From Burkholderia gladioli (lineage in GTDB: Bacteria > Pseudomonadota > Gammaproteobacteria > Burkholderiales > Burkholderiaceae), in contig NZ_CP009322.1 of NCBI RefSeq assembly GCF_000959725.1, forward strand, positions 1,922,001 to 1,986,000: DNA of 64,000 nucleotides, given 5' to 3'. Positions 1 through 8,205 of this stretch are shown here, in pieces. Every line of letters starts with the position of its first letter. The stretch's first letter is position 1. The position numbers and the translations under genes are program-made. The notes below the pieces were generated by a model, which ran no database searches, had not been told where the DNA came from, and was given only the letters and a program-made list of their open reading frames with translations.

Positions 1-2
1 CG

Positions 3-74
3 TTCTCCGTGACGGCGGACGGCACCGTGCGCGGCCGTCTCCAGGCAGCGCCAGCCCGCTCCAACGCGAGCTAG
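3..74 (+). CDS. 3' end of an unidentified protein (partial)
   Basis: An open frame enters from the left edge and stops with TAG at 72-74. It encodes about 23 residues, ending in RLQAAPARSNAS. The window holds too little to identify a family. The only support is that a perfect palindrome able to form a stem-loop follows the stop within 15 bases, as expected at the end of a gene. It could equally be a chance frame. Confidence 0.25.
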   Translation, partial: FSVTADGTVRGRLQAAPARSNAS

Positions 75-86
75 TATAGAGAACGC

Positions 87-106
87 AAGCGCTTGCGCAA
101 GCGCTT
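87..106. repeat. 20-bp perfect palindrome
   Basis: The sequence AAGCGCTTGCGCAAGCGCTT equals its own reverse complement. With an 8-bp stem and a 4-base loop it could act as a terminator for the gene ending at 74, since TTT follows directly. It could also be a protein-binding site. The sequence does not decide between these. Confidence 0.5.
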
Positions 107-392
107 TCGTCTAGGAAAAAACCCGCAGCCGAGGAGCATTTTCGCGCCGCGCCAAGCGATCAGCGAAAGAGAAAGAACACCGCGCGCCAAAGCCTGGCGA
201 TTAATCCGGCCAAGCACGCGCGGCAAGAATGCCGATTGATATTGGCGCGAATGCCGAAAATCAACATCCAGCCCCGCCCTGATTTTCCGACCAGGCCCCC
301 GCTTCTCACCCGGCAATGAAAACCATCGCGCCGCAAACAAGTCTCCATTGAGCGGGATTAACCAGCGACTCACTACCATCTCGCATCGCGGC

Positions 393-427
393 AATAAAAA
401 ACCCGCCCGATCGGAGCGGGCGGGTTT
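393..427 (-). terminator. Rho-independent terminator of the DUF1842 gene
   Basis: Arms of 11 bp (399-409 and 417-427, AAACCCGCCCG with its complement) enclose a 7-base loop. Read on the minus strand the stem is followed by a run of U from the A-rich 392-398. It lies about 50 bases past the stop of the gene ending at 479, so it most likely ends that transcript. Confidence 0.75.
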
Positions 428-478
428 CAATCGCTCGTCATGCGCGGCGAGTCGCGCCGCGCATGCAACCGGCACGCC

Positions 479-898
479 TCATGCGGCGCGTTCGTTTTCC
501 TGCAGCAGCCACTGCACCGCGACTTCCTGGTCCTCGACGCGATGGACCGTCTCGCCCTGCACGTAGGTATAGGACGCCTTGCCGGCGCGACCCCACACGC
601 TGTCGAGCTGGATCAGCAGCTCGGTGACGTGCGGCGCGCCCAGCAGCGGCGGAATCGCCGTGCCCTGCAGCGCATAGACCTGCTTGGCACCGCCGACGCC
701 CAGCGAATGCACCGAGCCGTGGAAGGCCGATTGGTTGTGCAGCGGCGGGTTGGTGGCCTGGCTCAGCACGCCGTGGCCCGTCACCTGGCTGGTGCCCTGC
801 GGCACGGTGAGGATGGCCTTGAGCAGCAGCCCACCGGGCAGGCCCAGCTTGCCGATCGTGAAATTGCCGGTGTGATTGAAAGGATGAAGTTCTGCCAT
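479..898 (-). CDS. DUF1842 domain protein
   Basis: A 139-residue protein with no signal peptide or membrane segment. Conserved-looking stretches are TIGKLGLPGGLLLKA near residue 14, LSQATNPPLHNQ near 45, HSLGVGGAKQVYALQGTAIPP near 64 and KASYTYVQGE near 107. I recognise this pattern as DUF1842, a small family found mainly in Burkholderia and relatives. Its function is not established. The gene stands alone, with a clear terminator downstream and an AT-rich upstream region (roughly 960-1130). The family call is from memory of the pattern. Confidence 0.65.
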   Translation of the reverse strand: MAELHPFNHTGNFTIGKLGLPGGLLLKAILTVPQGTSQVTGHGVLSQATNPPLHNQSAFHGSVHSLGVGGAKQVYALQGTAIPPLLGAPHVTELLIQLDSVWGRAGKASYTYVQGETVHRVEDQEVAVQWLLQENERAA

Positions 899-1233
899 GA
901 TGGTCCCCGTAGGTGGTTGAATGGCGATTTTCGTTTTACCGCGTCATCCCCGAATTAATCGAGGACAAGAGAAAATTAGCATGCAGGTTTTCACATCACC
1001 ACTGACAGATTTACGAGGTTGAATCGTTAAAATCAAAAATTTATCGAATGCATAGGCGGCGATTTGATTATCAAGATAATAGGAAGGTATTTAATCGAGT
1101 CATTAATGGAGTCCGACTCGATCAGTTTTTTCCCAAATCCAGGGATTTGAATCGGAGCCAATGCAATCGGCCCGGCGCCTCCCGCCAGGGAAGCACCGGG
1201 CCGATCGTTTCCCGCCGCCGCCGGGGCCTTGCG
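899..1233. other. AT-richer intergenic region upstream of the DUF1842 gene
   Basis: No gene seen. The part from about 960 to 1130 is clearly AT-richer than its surroundings and should hold the promoter of the leftward DUF1842 gene. The hairpin at 1166-1205 ends the chemoreceptor transcript coming from the right. Confidence 0.4.
1166..1205 (-). terminator. Hairpin downstream of the chemoreceptor gene
   Basis: Ten-base arms ATCGGCCCGG (1166-1175) and its complement (1196-1205) enclose a 20-base loop. There is no clear U tract on the minus strand, so termination is plausible rather than certain. Confidence 0.4.
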
Positions 1234-2847
1234 TCAGGCGAACTGCCGCTCCACGCGCGCCAAGCGCCCTTCGTGCCGGATCGTCGCCTCGGCCGGTCGC
1301 AGCACCGCGTCCGACACCTCGAACACCGACACCGCCGCCTTCAACTGCTCGGTCTGCTGGTGCAGCGAGGAGGCCGCCGCGGCCGCCTCCTCCACCAGCG
1401 CCGCGTTCTGCTGGGTCATCTCGTCCATCTGCGTGACCGCCATGTTGACCTGCTCGATGCCCGTACTCTGCTCGCGCGAGGAGGCGCTGATCTCCTCCAT
1501 GGTCTGCGCCACGCGCGAGATGGTGGTCGAGACCCTGCCCATCGCCTCGCCCGCGTTCTCGACCAGCTCCGCGCCGCCGCGAATCAGCTCCACCGATTCG
1601 TTGATCAGCGCCTTGATCTCCTTGGCCGACTGCGCGCTGCGTTGCGCCAGGCCGCGCACCTCGCCCGCCACCACCGCGAAGCCGCGGCCCTGCTCGCCGG
1701 CGCGGGCCGCCTCCACCGCCGCGTTGAGCGCGAGGATATTGGTCTGGAAGGCGATGCCGTCGATCACCGAGATGATCTCGGCGATGCGGTCCGAGCTCTG
1801 CGCGATGCTGTGCATCTTGTCCACCACCTGGTTGACCACCTCGCTGCCCTGGGCGGTCGCCTCCAGCGCGCTGGCGGCCAGGCTGTTGGCCTCGCGCGCG
1901 TGCTCCGCGTTGTGGCGCACGGTGGAGGTCAGCTCCTCCATGCTCGAGGCGGTTTCCTCCAGCGAGGCGGCCTGGCTCTCGGTGCGCGCCGACAGGTCGG
2001 CGTTGCCGGTGGCGATCTCGTCGGCGCCCAGGTGGATCGCGTCGGCCGATTCGCGCACCAGCTTGACGGTGCCCGCCACGCTGGCCTGCATGTTGGCCAG
2101 GCCGGCGAACAGGTGGCCGATCTCGTTGCTGCCGCGCGCGGCGATCGGCGTGTCGAGCTTGCCGGCCGCGATCCGGTCGAAGTGGCGCCCCGCTTCCTCG
2201 AGCGGCGCGACCAGGCCGCGCCGCAGCCCGAGGTGGATGGCCGCCGTGACGGCGGCCAGGAACAGCAGGATCACCACGCCCACCAGCTTGAACAGCGACA
2301 GGCGCGCGTCGATCGCGTCGAGCGAGGCGCGCCCCGAGCTGCCCGCATAGGCCTCGAAGCCGCGCACCTCCTTCAGGTAGTTGTCCTGGAAGGACTGGGT
2401 GGGCTGGTCGAGGAAGGCCTGCACGTTGCCGGCATCGAGGAACTGCGCCAGCTCGCCGAGCGCGGCGTGGTACTTGCCGTAGCGATCCACCAGCTCGGCC
2501 GCGCCGGGCGCGGCGTGCTCGCCGCGGCTGGCCTCGGCGAAACGCGCGAAGCTCTGCTCGGCCGCGCCGAGCTGCTCGCGCGCGTGCTGCACGATGTCGG
2601 TCGGCTCCACGCCGCCCTTCACCATGCGCGTGCCGGCGCGCGAGAGATTGATGCGCGCGTCCATCAACTGCTGGGTGGCATCGGTGACGGACTTCATCTG
2701 CTCGACGGCCACGTTCGACAGTTCGATGACGTTGTCGTGCGTGCGCGTGAGCGCCCAGTAACCGAGCGCGGCGGTGACGAGCTGGAACGCGCAGAACGCG
2801 ACCAGGACGCACAGCAAGCCGGTTGAAACCTTGATTTTGCTGAACAT
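1234..2847 (-). CDS. Methyl-accepting chemotaxis protein
   Basis: A 537-residue transmembrane chemoreceptor that would signal ligand binding to the CheA/CheW kinase complex. Two membrane segments (about 10-32 and 188-210) flank a periplasmic four-helix-type sensor. A HAMP linker (about 211-265) and a long coiled-coil signalling domain follow. The domain contains the conserved tip [20 protein letters not shown] near residue 370. The ATG at 2847 is chosen because the membrane segment follows directly; upstream codons in frame look like untranslated sequence. Length is normal for the family. No C-terminal NWETF-type pentapeptide is present. A sigma-28-like promoter lies just upstream. The gene is divergent from the TRAP operon, so sensing of that operon's substrate is possible (inference). 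Confidence 0.93.
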   Translation of the reverse strand: MFSKIKVSTGLLCVLVAFCAFQLVTAALGYWALTRTHDNVIELSNVAVEQMKSVTDATQQLMDARINLSRAGTRMVKGGVEPTDIVQHAREQLGAAEQSFARFAEASRGEHAAPGAAELVDRYGKYHAALGELAQFLDAGNVQAFLDQPTQSFQDNYLKEVRGFEAYAGSSGRASLDAIDARLSLFKLVGVVILLFLAAVTAAIHLGLRRGLVAPLEEAGRHFDRIAAGKLDTPIAARGSNEIGHLFAGLANMQASVAGTVKLVRESADAIHLGADEIATGNADLSARTESQAASLEETASSMEELTSTVRHNAEHAREANSLAASALEATAQGSEVVNQVVDKMHSIAQSSDRIAEIISVIDGIAFQTNILALNAAVEAARAGEQGRGFAVVAGEVRGLAQRSAQSAKEIKALINESVELIRGGAELVENAGEAMGRVSTTISRVAQTMEEISASSREQSTGIEQVNMAVTQMDEMTQQNAALVEEAAAAASSLHQQTEQLKAAVSVFEVSDAVLRPAEATIRHEGRLARVERQFA

Positions 2848-2896
2848 GCTAATTAACGGAATGAGCGTCGGGGGATCCGACGCTGCGTAACCGCGG

Positions 2897-2923
2897 TTAA
2901 CGGCCCGCGCGCCAGCGGCTTGA
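2897..2923 (-). promoter_or_regulatory. Sigma-28 (FliA) type promoter
   Basis: On the minus strand TCAAGCCG (2923-2916), an 11-base spacer and GCCGTTAA (2904-2897) match the flagellar sigma-28 pattern TAAAGTTT-N11-GCCGATAA. The -10 element matches at 7 of 8 positions and the spacer length is exact. It lies about 50 bases before the chemoreceptor ATG, which fits a flagellar-regulon gene. Confidence 0.65.
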
Positions 2924-3032
2924 ATCGTAATTCGGGGCACGGTTTCGCCTTGCCGTCCCCACCACGCACCGGAAATGGGCGCATCCGCCCCACGAGGGCA
3001 AACCCCAATGACATCCGATCCCGACGACGGTT

Positions 3033-3061
3033 ACTGTATCGATACACTAAATCGATACAGT
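3033..3061. promoter_or_regulatory. LacI-type operator of the TRAP operon
   Basis: Perfect 11-bp inverted repeats ACTGTATCGAT (3033-3043) and ATCGATACAGT (3051-3061) are separated by 7 bases. The left part also contains the 12-bp palindrome TGTATCGATACA (3035-3046) with a central CG, the hallmark of LacI-family operators. A second, less symmetric CG-centred site is centred 13 bp to the right. The likely ligand is the LacI-type regulator encoded at 6127-7176 in the same operon. Confidence 0.65.
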
Positions 3062-3151
3062 GTCGAGCGACGGGCCGCGCCGATACCGGGACACCTTCAA
3101 TCACGAACCAGCCCTGCCCGCTGCGCGGCAACGGCAATCAGGAGACACCAC

Positions 3152-4183
3152 ATGCAGTCGACTTCCCGCAGACGCTTCCTCCAGACCGCCTCGGCGGCAT
3201 CGCTCGCGGCCGCGAGCCTCGGCCTGCCGGCCATCGCGCGCGCCGATTCACCGGTCGCGCTGCGGCTGTCCTCGTCGATGCCGGCCAACGAGAACGCCGC
3301 GCATTACGTCTGGTACCAGCACCTGGCGGCGAACCTGAAGGCCAGCGTGGGCGACAGGATCCGCATCGACTTCTTCCCGAACAGCCAGCTCGGCAAGGAA
3401 AGCGACGTGGTGCAGCAGGTCAAGGTGGGCGCGGTGGACATGATGGTGTCGGGCTCCTCGATCTGGGCGACGGTGCTGCCCGAGCTCGGCATGCTCGACC
3501 TCGGCTACCTGTTCGACGGTTTCGACCACGTCGGCCGCGCCATGGACCGCTCGGTGGGCGCCTCGTTCGACAAGCTGCTGCAGCAGCGCGCCGGCTGCTC
3601 GGCGGTGGCCTGGGGCTACTCGTTCGGCGGGCGCAACGTGTTCACCAAGAAGCCGGTGCAGTCGCTGCAGGACTTGAAGGGCCTGAAGCTGCGCGTGCTG
3701 CCCACGCCGGCCTTCATGGACACCTTCCGGCTGATGGGCGCGGTGCCCACGCCGATCCCGATCGGCGAGCTCTACATGGCCGCGCAGACGGGCGTGGTGG
3801 ACGGCTTCGAGCACGACTGCGCGACCGTGCTGGCCAGCAAGTTCGACGAGGTGGTGAAGTCCTGCTGGCAGACCCAGCACGTGTTCAGCCCGGTGGTGGC
3901 GGTGATGGGCCGCCGCGCGCTGGCCAAGATTCCCGAGGCGCTGCGCCCGGCCTTCCAGGCCGCCATGCAGGACGCCACCGCCAAGCAGCGCCAGGCCGCG
4001 ATCCAGACCGCCGCCAACGCCGAGCAGCAGCTCAAGCAGCACGGCATGCGCTTCACGCCGATGTCGCCGGCCGACCGCGATGCGGTGCGCCACACCATGC
4101 AGACCCAGCTCTACGCGAGCTTCTCGAAGCAGTACCCGGCCACCTCGCCGTTGTTCCAGGCCATCGCGGCCGCGCGGAGCTGA
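3152..4183 (+). CDS. TRAP transporter substrate-binding protein (DctP family)
   Basis: A 343-residue periplasmic binding protein that captures an organic acid and hands it to the TRAP permease. The N-terminus SRRRFLQTASAASLAAASLG followed by ARAD is a twin-arginine (Tat) signal, so the protein is probably exported folded. DctP features follow, including the conserved region GLKLRVLPTPAFMDTFRLMG near residue 175, which carries the substrate-carboxylate-binding arginine (LRV). The ATG at 3152 has GGAGA seven bases upstream; a longer in-frame reading would start inside the operator. It is first in an operon with the fused permease 4 bases downstream. The substrate is not readable; the neighbouring enzymes suggest a sugar acid or hydroxy acid (inference). 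Confidence 0.92.
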   Translation: MQSTSRRRFLQTASAASLAAASLGLPAIARADSPVALRLSSSMPANENAAHYVWYQHLAANLKASVGDRIRIDFFPNSQLGKESDVVQQVKVGAVDMMVSGSSIWATVLPELGMLDLGYLFDGFDHVGRAMDRSVGASFDKLLQQRAGCSAVAWGYSFGGRNVFTKKPVQSLQDLKGLKLRVLPTPAFMDTFRLMGAVPTPIPIGELYMAAQTGVVDGFEHDCATVLASKFDEVVKSCWQTQHVFSPVVAVMGRRALAKIPEALRPAFQAAMQDATAKQRQAAIQTAANAEQQLKQHGMRFTPMSPADRDAVRHTMQTQLYASFSKQYPATSPLFQAIAAARS

Positions 4184-4187
4184 GCTC

Positions 4188-6107
4188 ATGCGCGCCCTGT
4201 CCACCTCGCCCGATCCCTCGGCGGCCCCGGCGGCAGCCTCGCCCGACTCCACCGCGCCGTCCGCCGCCCGGGCCGGCACGCCGCTGGCGCGCGGCCTGGC
4301 CGCGCTGCTGCACGGCATCGAGTATTTCTGCGCGGCCGTGCTCGCGGCCGACGTGGCCGTGGTGTTCGTCTCGGTGATCTACCGCTACTTCCTGCACGAC
4401 CCGGTGGACTGGGCCGAGGAGGTGGCGGGCGCGCTGATGATCGTGCTGGTGTTCTGCGGCGCGGCCAGCGTGCTGGCGCGCAGCCAGCACGTCGGCGTCG
4501 ACCTGTTCCGCGGCATGCTGCCCGGGCGCTGGCAAGCCACCCTGGTGCAGGCCGGCCACTGGGTGATCGCCGCGGTGGCGGGCAACCTCTGCGTGTCCTC
4601 GGTGTTCCTGCTGCTCGACTCCTTCGGCCAGCAGACGCCCAGCGGCCTGCCCGCCTGCATCAACGTCTATCCGCTGGCGGCCGGCAGCGCCTTCATGACC
4701 GTGTTCGGCCTGGCCAATGCCCTGAACGGCCCGCGCCGCGAGGTGCTGCGCTCGCTGGTGCTGTGCCTGGCGGCGGCGGGTGCCGTGTTCGGCTGGAACG
4801 CGCTCGCGCCGGCCCACGCGATCGGCCCGGGCCTGCTGATGGCGGCGGGCTTTGTGGGCGGCCTGCTGCTGGGCGTGCCGATCGGCTTCGTGCTGGCCTT
4901 CTCGGCCCTGCTCTACTTCCTCGCCGAACCCTCGCTGCCGATGCTGGTCTACGCGCAGCAGGTGATGGCGGGCACCGATCACTTCGTGCTGCTGGCGATC
5001 CCCTTCTTCGTGCTGGCCGGCCTGCTGATGGAAAGCAACGGCATGTCCTCGCGCCTGATCGAGCTGCTGCTGCGCCTGTTCGGGCGCGTGCGCGGCGGCC
5101 TGGGCCTGATCACCATCATCGCCACTGCCTTCTTCTCGGGCGTGTCGGGCTCCAAGCTGGCCGATATCGCCGCGGTGGGCGGCGTGGTGATGCCGGCGGT
5201 GCGCCAGAGCCGCGAGGATCCCGACGAGGCCGCGGCCCTGCTGGCCGCCAGCGCGGTAATGGCCGAAACCATCCCGCCCTGCGTGAACATGATCATCATG
5301 GGCTTCGTCGCCAATATCTCGATCGCGGGGCTGTTCCTGGCCGGGGTGGTACCGGCCGCGGTGCTGGCCGTCGCGCTGGCCGCGGTGACCGTGATCGCCG
5401 GGCGCCGCATCGACCTGGCCGCGGCGCTGCCCAACCCGCGCAACTGGCTGCCGCTGCTGGGCGGCGCGCTGGTGGCCCTGCTGATGATCACCATGATCGG
5501 CAAGGGCGTGACCTCGGGCATCGCCACCTCGACGGAAGTCTCGGCCTTCGCGGTGGTGTATGCGCTGCTGGTGGGCTGGCTGGCGTTCCGCGAGCTGAAC
5601 CCGCGGCTGATCGTGCGCGTGTTCGTGCGCGCCGCCTCGATGGCCAGCAGCATCCTGTTCATCGTGGCGGCGGCTTCCAGCGTGTCCTTCGCGCTGACCA
5701 TCGAGCAGGTGCCGATGCTGGTGTCCGATTCGATGATCGCCTTCGCGCACCAGTACGGGCCGACCATGTTCATCATTCTGTCGGTACTGCTGATGATCGT
5801 GTTCGGCGCGGTGCTGGAAGGCGCGCCGGCGCTGATCATCTTCGGCCCGCTGCTCACCCCGATCGCCATGCAGCTGGGCATCAACCCGCTGCACTTCGGC
5901 ACCGTGATCGTGGTGGCGATGGGGCTGGGCCTGTTCGCGCCGCCCATCGGCCTGGGCCTGTTCGCGACCTGCGCGATCACCGGCACCGAGGTGAAGGCGG
6001 TGGCGCGCCCCATGCTCAAATATCTGGTGGTATTGTGCGCGGCTCTCGTGGTACTGATCCTGGTACCGTCGTTTTCCCTGTGGTTGCCGACCCGGCTCGG
6101 CCTGTAG
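4188..6107 (+). CDS. TRAP transporter fused small/large permease (DctQM)
   Basis: A 639-residue inner-membrane protein joining the four-helix DctQ subunit (about 40-175) to the DctM ion-coupling subunit (about 215-625). A short Ala/Pro-rich cytoplasmic tail comes first (1-35). The DctM half shows the typical stretches HFVLLAIPFFVLAGLLMESNG and FFSGVSGSKLADIAAVGGV. It would import the DctP ligand using a sodium gradient, as established for the family. QM fusions are a known natural variant. The start follows the DctP stop by 4 bases, implying translational coupling. Confidence 0.92.
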   Translation: MRALSTSPDPSAAPAAASPDSTAPSAARAGTPLARGLAALLHGIEYFCAAVLAADVAVVFVSVIYRYFLHDPVDWAEEVAGALMIVLVFCGAASVLARSQHVGVDLFRGMLPGRWQATLVQAGHWVIAAVAGNLCVSSVFLLLDSFGQQTPSGLPACINVYPLAAGSAFMTVFGLANALNGPRREVLRSLVLCLAAAGAVFGWNALAPAHAIGPGLLMAAGFVGGLLLGVPIGFVLAFSALLYFLAEPSLPMLVYAQQVMAGTDHFVLLAIPFFVLAGLLMESNGMSSRLIELLLRLFGRVRGGLGLITIIATAFFSGVSGSKLADIAAVGGVVMPAVRQSREDPDEAAALLAASAVMAETIPPCVNMIIMGFVANISIAGLFLAGVVPAAVLAVALAAVTVIAGRRIDLAAALPNPRNWLPLLGGALVALLMITMIGKGVTSGIATSTEVSAFAVVYALLVGWLAFRELNPRLIVRVFVRAASMASSILFIVAAASSVSFALTIEQVPMLVSDSMIAFAHQYGPTMFIILSVLLMIVFGAVLEGAPALIIFGPLLTPIAMQLGINPLHFGTVIVVAMGLGLFAPPIGLGLFATCAITGTEVKAVARPMLKYLVVLCAALVVLILVPSFSLWLPTRLGL

Positions 6108-6126
6108 CCGGTAACAAGATCCAGAC

Positions 6127-7176
6127 ATGAGCACCATTCAGGATGTCGCGCGCCAGGCCGGCGTGTCCGTCAGCACGGTATCGAACGTCCTCAACGGCCG
6201 CATCGACCAGATGCGCGAGGACACGCTGGCGCGCGTGCGGGCCGCGATGGAGGCGCTGCAGTATCGCCCCAGCAAGCTCGCGCGCCAGCTCAAGACCGGC
6301 CAGACGCCGCTGGTCGGCCTGCTGCTGCCCTCGATCGCCAACCCGATGTTCGGCTACATCGCGCGCGAGATCGAGACGCTCGCGCAGGAGCGCTACGGCC
6401 ATCGCGTGCTGATCGGCAACACCTATCGCGACCCGCGCAAGGAAGCCTCGTTCTTCGAGGACCTGTTCTCGCAGGGCGTGCGCCGCGTGATCGTGCTCTC
6501 CTCGCTGGCCGACGAGGGCCACCTGGAGACCGCCGCCGCGCGCGGCATGGTGGTGGTCAGCTACGACCGCCGCGCGATCGACGGCGAGCCCAGCCGCATC
6601 GACCACGTCACGCCCGACAACTTCGGCGCCGCGCGCCTGGCCACGCGCCACCTGATCGAGCACGGCCACACGCGGCTGGCATACGCGACCCTGGCCGGCG
6701 TCACCATGAGCCGCCGCGACAAGATCGACGGCTTCCTGGCCGCCGCGGCCGAGGCGGGCCTGGCCGCCAGCGCGCGCGTGCTCGACAGCGGCCACGTGGA
6801 CGAATACGGCGATTCGATGATCGCGCAGAACGGCCTGGAGCTGGCGCGCCGGCTCGCGCTCGACGCCGAGCGCCCGAGCGGCATCGTGGCCGTCAACGAC
6901 CTGATGGCGCTGGGCCTGATGGCCGGCCTGCGCGAGGCGGGCCTGCGCGTGCCGGAGGATATTTCCGTGGTCGGCATGGACGGCCATTTCCTCGGCGCGA
7001 TCTCGAACCCGGCGCTGACCACCGTGCAACTGCCGGTGCCGGCGATGGCCGCGGCGATGGTGGAGCGCGTGATGCGCGCCCCCGAAGCCCTGCGCGAACA
7101 CGAGCCCACGCTCTTTACGGACATCGCGCTCGTCGAGCGCGAATCGGTCGCGCGTCCGTCCCGGACCCGGCCTTAA
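6127..7176 (+). CDS. LacI-family transcriptional regulator
   Basis: A 349-residue repressor-type protein. An N-terminal helix-turn-helix (DVARQAGVSVSTVSNVLNG, residues 5-23) and hinge (about 45-58, YRPSKLARQLKTG) precede a periplasmic-binding-protein-like effector domain (about 60-335). It sits inside the operon, 19 bases after the permease, so it probably regulates its own expression. The CG-centred palindrome at 3033-3061 is the obvious operator. The inducer is presumably the transported acid or a derivative (inference). Confidence 0.93.
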   Translation: MSTIQDVARQAGVSVSTVSNVLNGRIDQMREDTLARVRAAMEALQYRPSKLARQLKTGQTPLVGLLLPSIANPMFGYIAREIETLAQERYGHRVLIGNTYRDPRKEASFFEDLFSQGVRRVIVLSSLADEGHLETAAARGMVVVSYDRRAIDGEPSRIDHVTPDNFGAARLATRHLIEHGHTRLAYATLAGVTMSRRDKIDGFLAAAAEAGLAASARVLDSGHVDEYGDSMIAQNGLELARRLALDAERPSGIVAVNDLMALGLMAGLREAGLRVPEDISVVGMDGHFLGAISNPALTTVQLPVPAMAAAMVERVMRAPEALREHEPTLFTDIALVERESVARPSRTRP

Positions 7177-7188
7177 AGGACTCTTCAC

Positions 7189-8205
7189 ATGACCCAGGTA
7201 TTCGTGAGCCATCCGCGCTCGATGCTCGACCATTACTTCGGCGCGCACGCCACGGCCGCGCTGGGCGCGATCGCCGAGGCGCGCTTCAACCCCGAGGACC
7301 GCGAGCTGAGCACCGCGGAACTGATCGAGGCGGCACGCAATGCCGACATCATCATCGGCTATCGCCAGACGCCGGCGCCGCGCGCGCTGTTCGAGGCGCT
7401 GCCGGATCTGCTCGCCTTCGCGCGCTGCGCGGTCGACATCCGCACCATCGACGTGGCCGCCGCCAGCGAGCACGGCGTGCTGATCACGCAGGCCAGCGCC
7501 GGCTTCATGGCCGCCGTCAGCGAGTGGGTGATCGGCGCGATGCTGGACCTGTCGCGTTCGACCACCGACTACGCCGCCGCCTACCGCCGCGGCGAGCGCC
7601 CGGTGCCGCGCATGGGCCGCGAGCTGCGCGGCGCCACGCTCGGCGTGATCGGCTACGGACAGATCTCGCGCTATCTGTGCGAGCTGGCGCTGGCCTTCGG
7701 CATGCGCGTGGTGGTGGCCGACCCGTTCGCCACCGTCACCGACCTGCGCATGCACCAGGCCGGGCTCGAGGCCCTGCTCGGCGAGGCCGACTACGTGGTA
7801 TGCCTGGCGCCGGCCAATGCCGACACGGCGCAGTTGATGAACGCCGAGCGTTTCGCGGCGATGAAGCCCGGCGCGGTGTTCGTCAACGCGGCGCGCGGCG
7901 AGCTGGTGGACGAGGCGGCCCTGCTGGCCGCGCTCGACGGCGGCCGGCTCGGCGGCTGCGCGCTCGACGTCGGCATGGCCGCCGACCAGATGCCCTCGGC
8001 GCGACTGGCCGCGCATCCGCTGGTGATCGCCACGCCGCACGTGGGCGGCCTCACGCCCGGCGCGATCGAGCACCAGTCGCTCGAGACCGTCGCCCAGGTC
8101 GAGGCGCTGCTGCAGGGGCGCATCCCCGCCGGCGCCGTGAATGCCGCCCATGCCACGCGCCTGGCGCGTCGCCAGCCGATCGAACTCCAGGAGCCGAACC
8201 GATGA
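7189..8205 (+). CDS. D-2-hydroxyacid dehydrogenase family, variant subfamily
   Basis: A 338-residue NAD(P)-dependent dehydrogenase that should interconvert a 2-hydroxy acid and a 2-keto acid. The Rossmann motif GVIGYGQISRYL lies near residue 150. The catalytic Arg is in NAARGE (about 235) and the His in TPHVGG (about 283). The usual DVFxxEP segment that carries the catalytic Glu reads ALDVGMAADQMPSA, so the Glu is missing or replaced by Asp. I recall DQMPS as a feature of a little-studied subfamily. AAGGACT precedes the ATG. The stop overlaps the next start by 4 bases, coupling it to the amidohydrolase. Confidence 0.85.
   Translation: MTQVFVSHPRSMLDHYFGAHATAALGAIAEARFNPEDRELSTAELIEAARNADIIIGYRQTPAPRALFEALPDLLAFARCAVDIRTIDVAAASEHGVLITQASAGFMAAVSEWVIGAMLDLSRSTTDYAAAYRRGERPVPRMGRELRGATLGVIGYGQISRYLCELALAFGMRVVVADPFATVTDLRMHQAGLEALLGEADYVVCLAPANADTAQLMNAERFAAMKPGAVFVNAARGELVDEAALLAALDGGRLGGCALDVGMAADQMPSARLAAHPLVIATPHVGGLTPGAIEHQSLETVAQVEALLQGRIPAGAVNAAHATRLARRQPIELQEPNR

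Larger units (their letters stand above)
75..478. other. Intergenic stretch, no gene seen
   Basis: About 400 bases without a convincing gene. It holds the 20-bp palindrome at 87-106 and the terminator at 393-427. Open frames here on the minus strand are Arg-rich and match nothing known to me. Confidence 0.5.
2848..3151. other. Divergent regulatory region, chemoreceptor / TRAP operon
   Basis: About 300 bases without a gene. It holds the FliA-type promoter for the leftward chemoreceptor (2897-2923) and the LacI-type operator of the rightward TRAP operon (3033-3061). Confidence 0.7.

Noticed and set aside
71..475. Open frames on the minus strand left of the DUF1842 gene
   Set aside because: They span the terminator at 393-427 and have Arg-rich, non-family sequence.
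1048..2826. A 592-residue open frame on the + strand
   Set aside because: It is the shadow of the chemoreceptor gene on the other strand, without any recognisable domain.
4053..6137. A 694-residue open frame on the minus strand
   Set aside because: It is antisense to the fused TRAP permease, His/Gln/Arg-rich and without family features.
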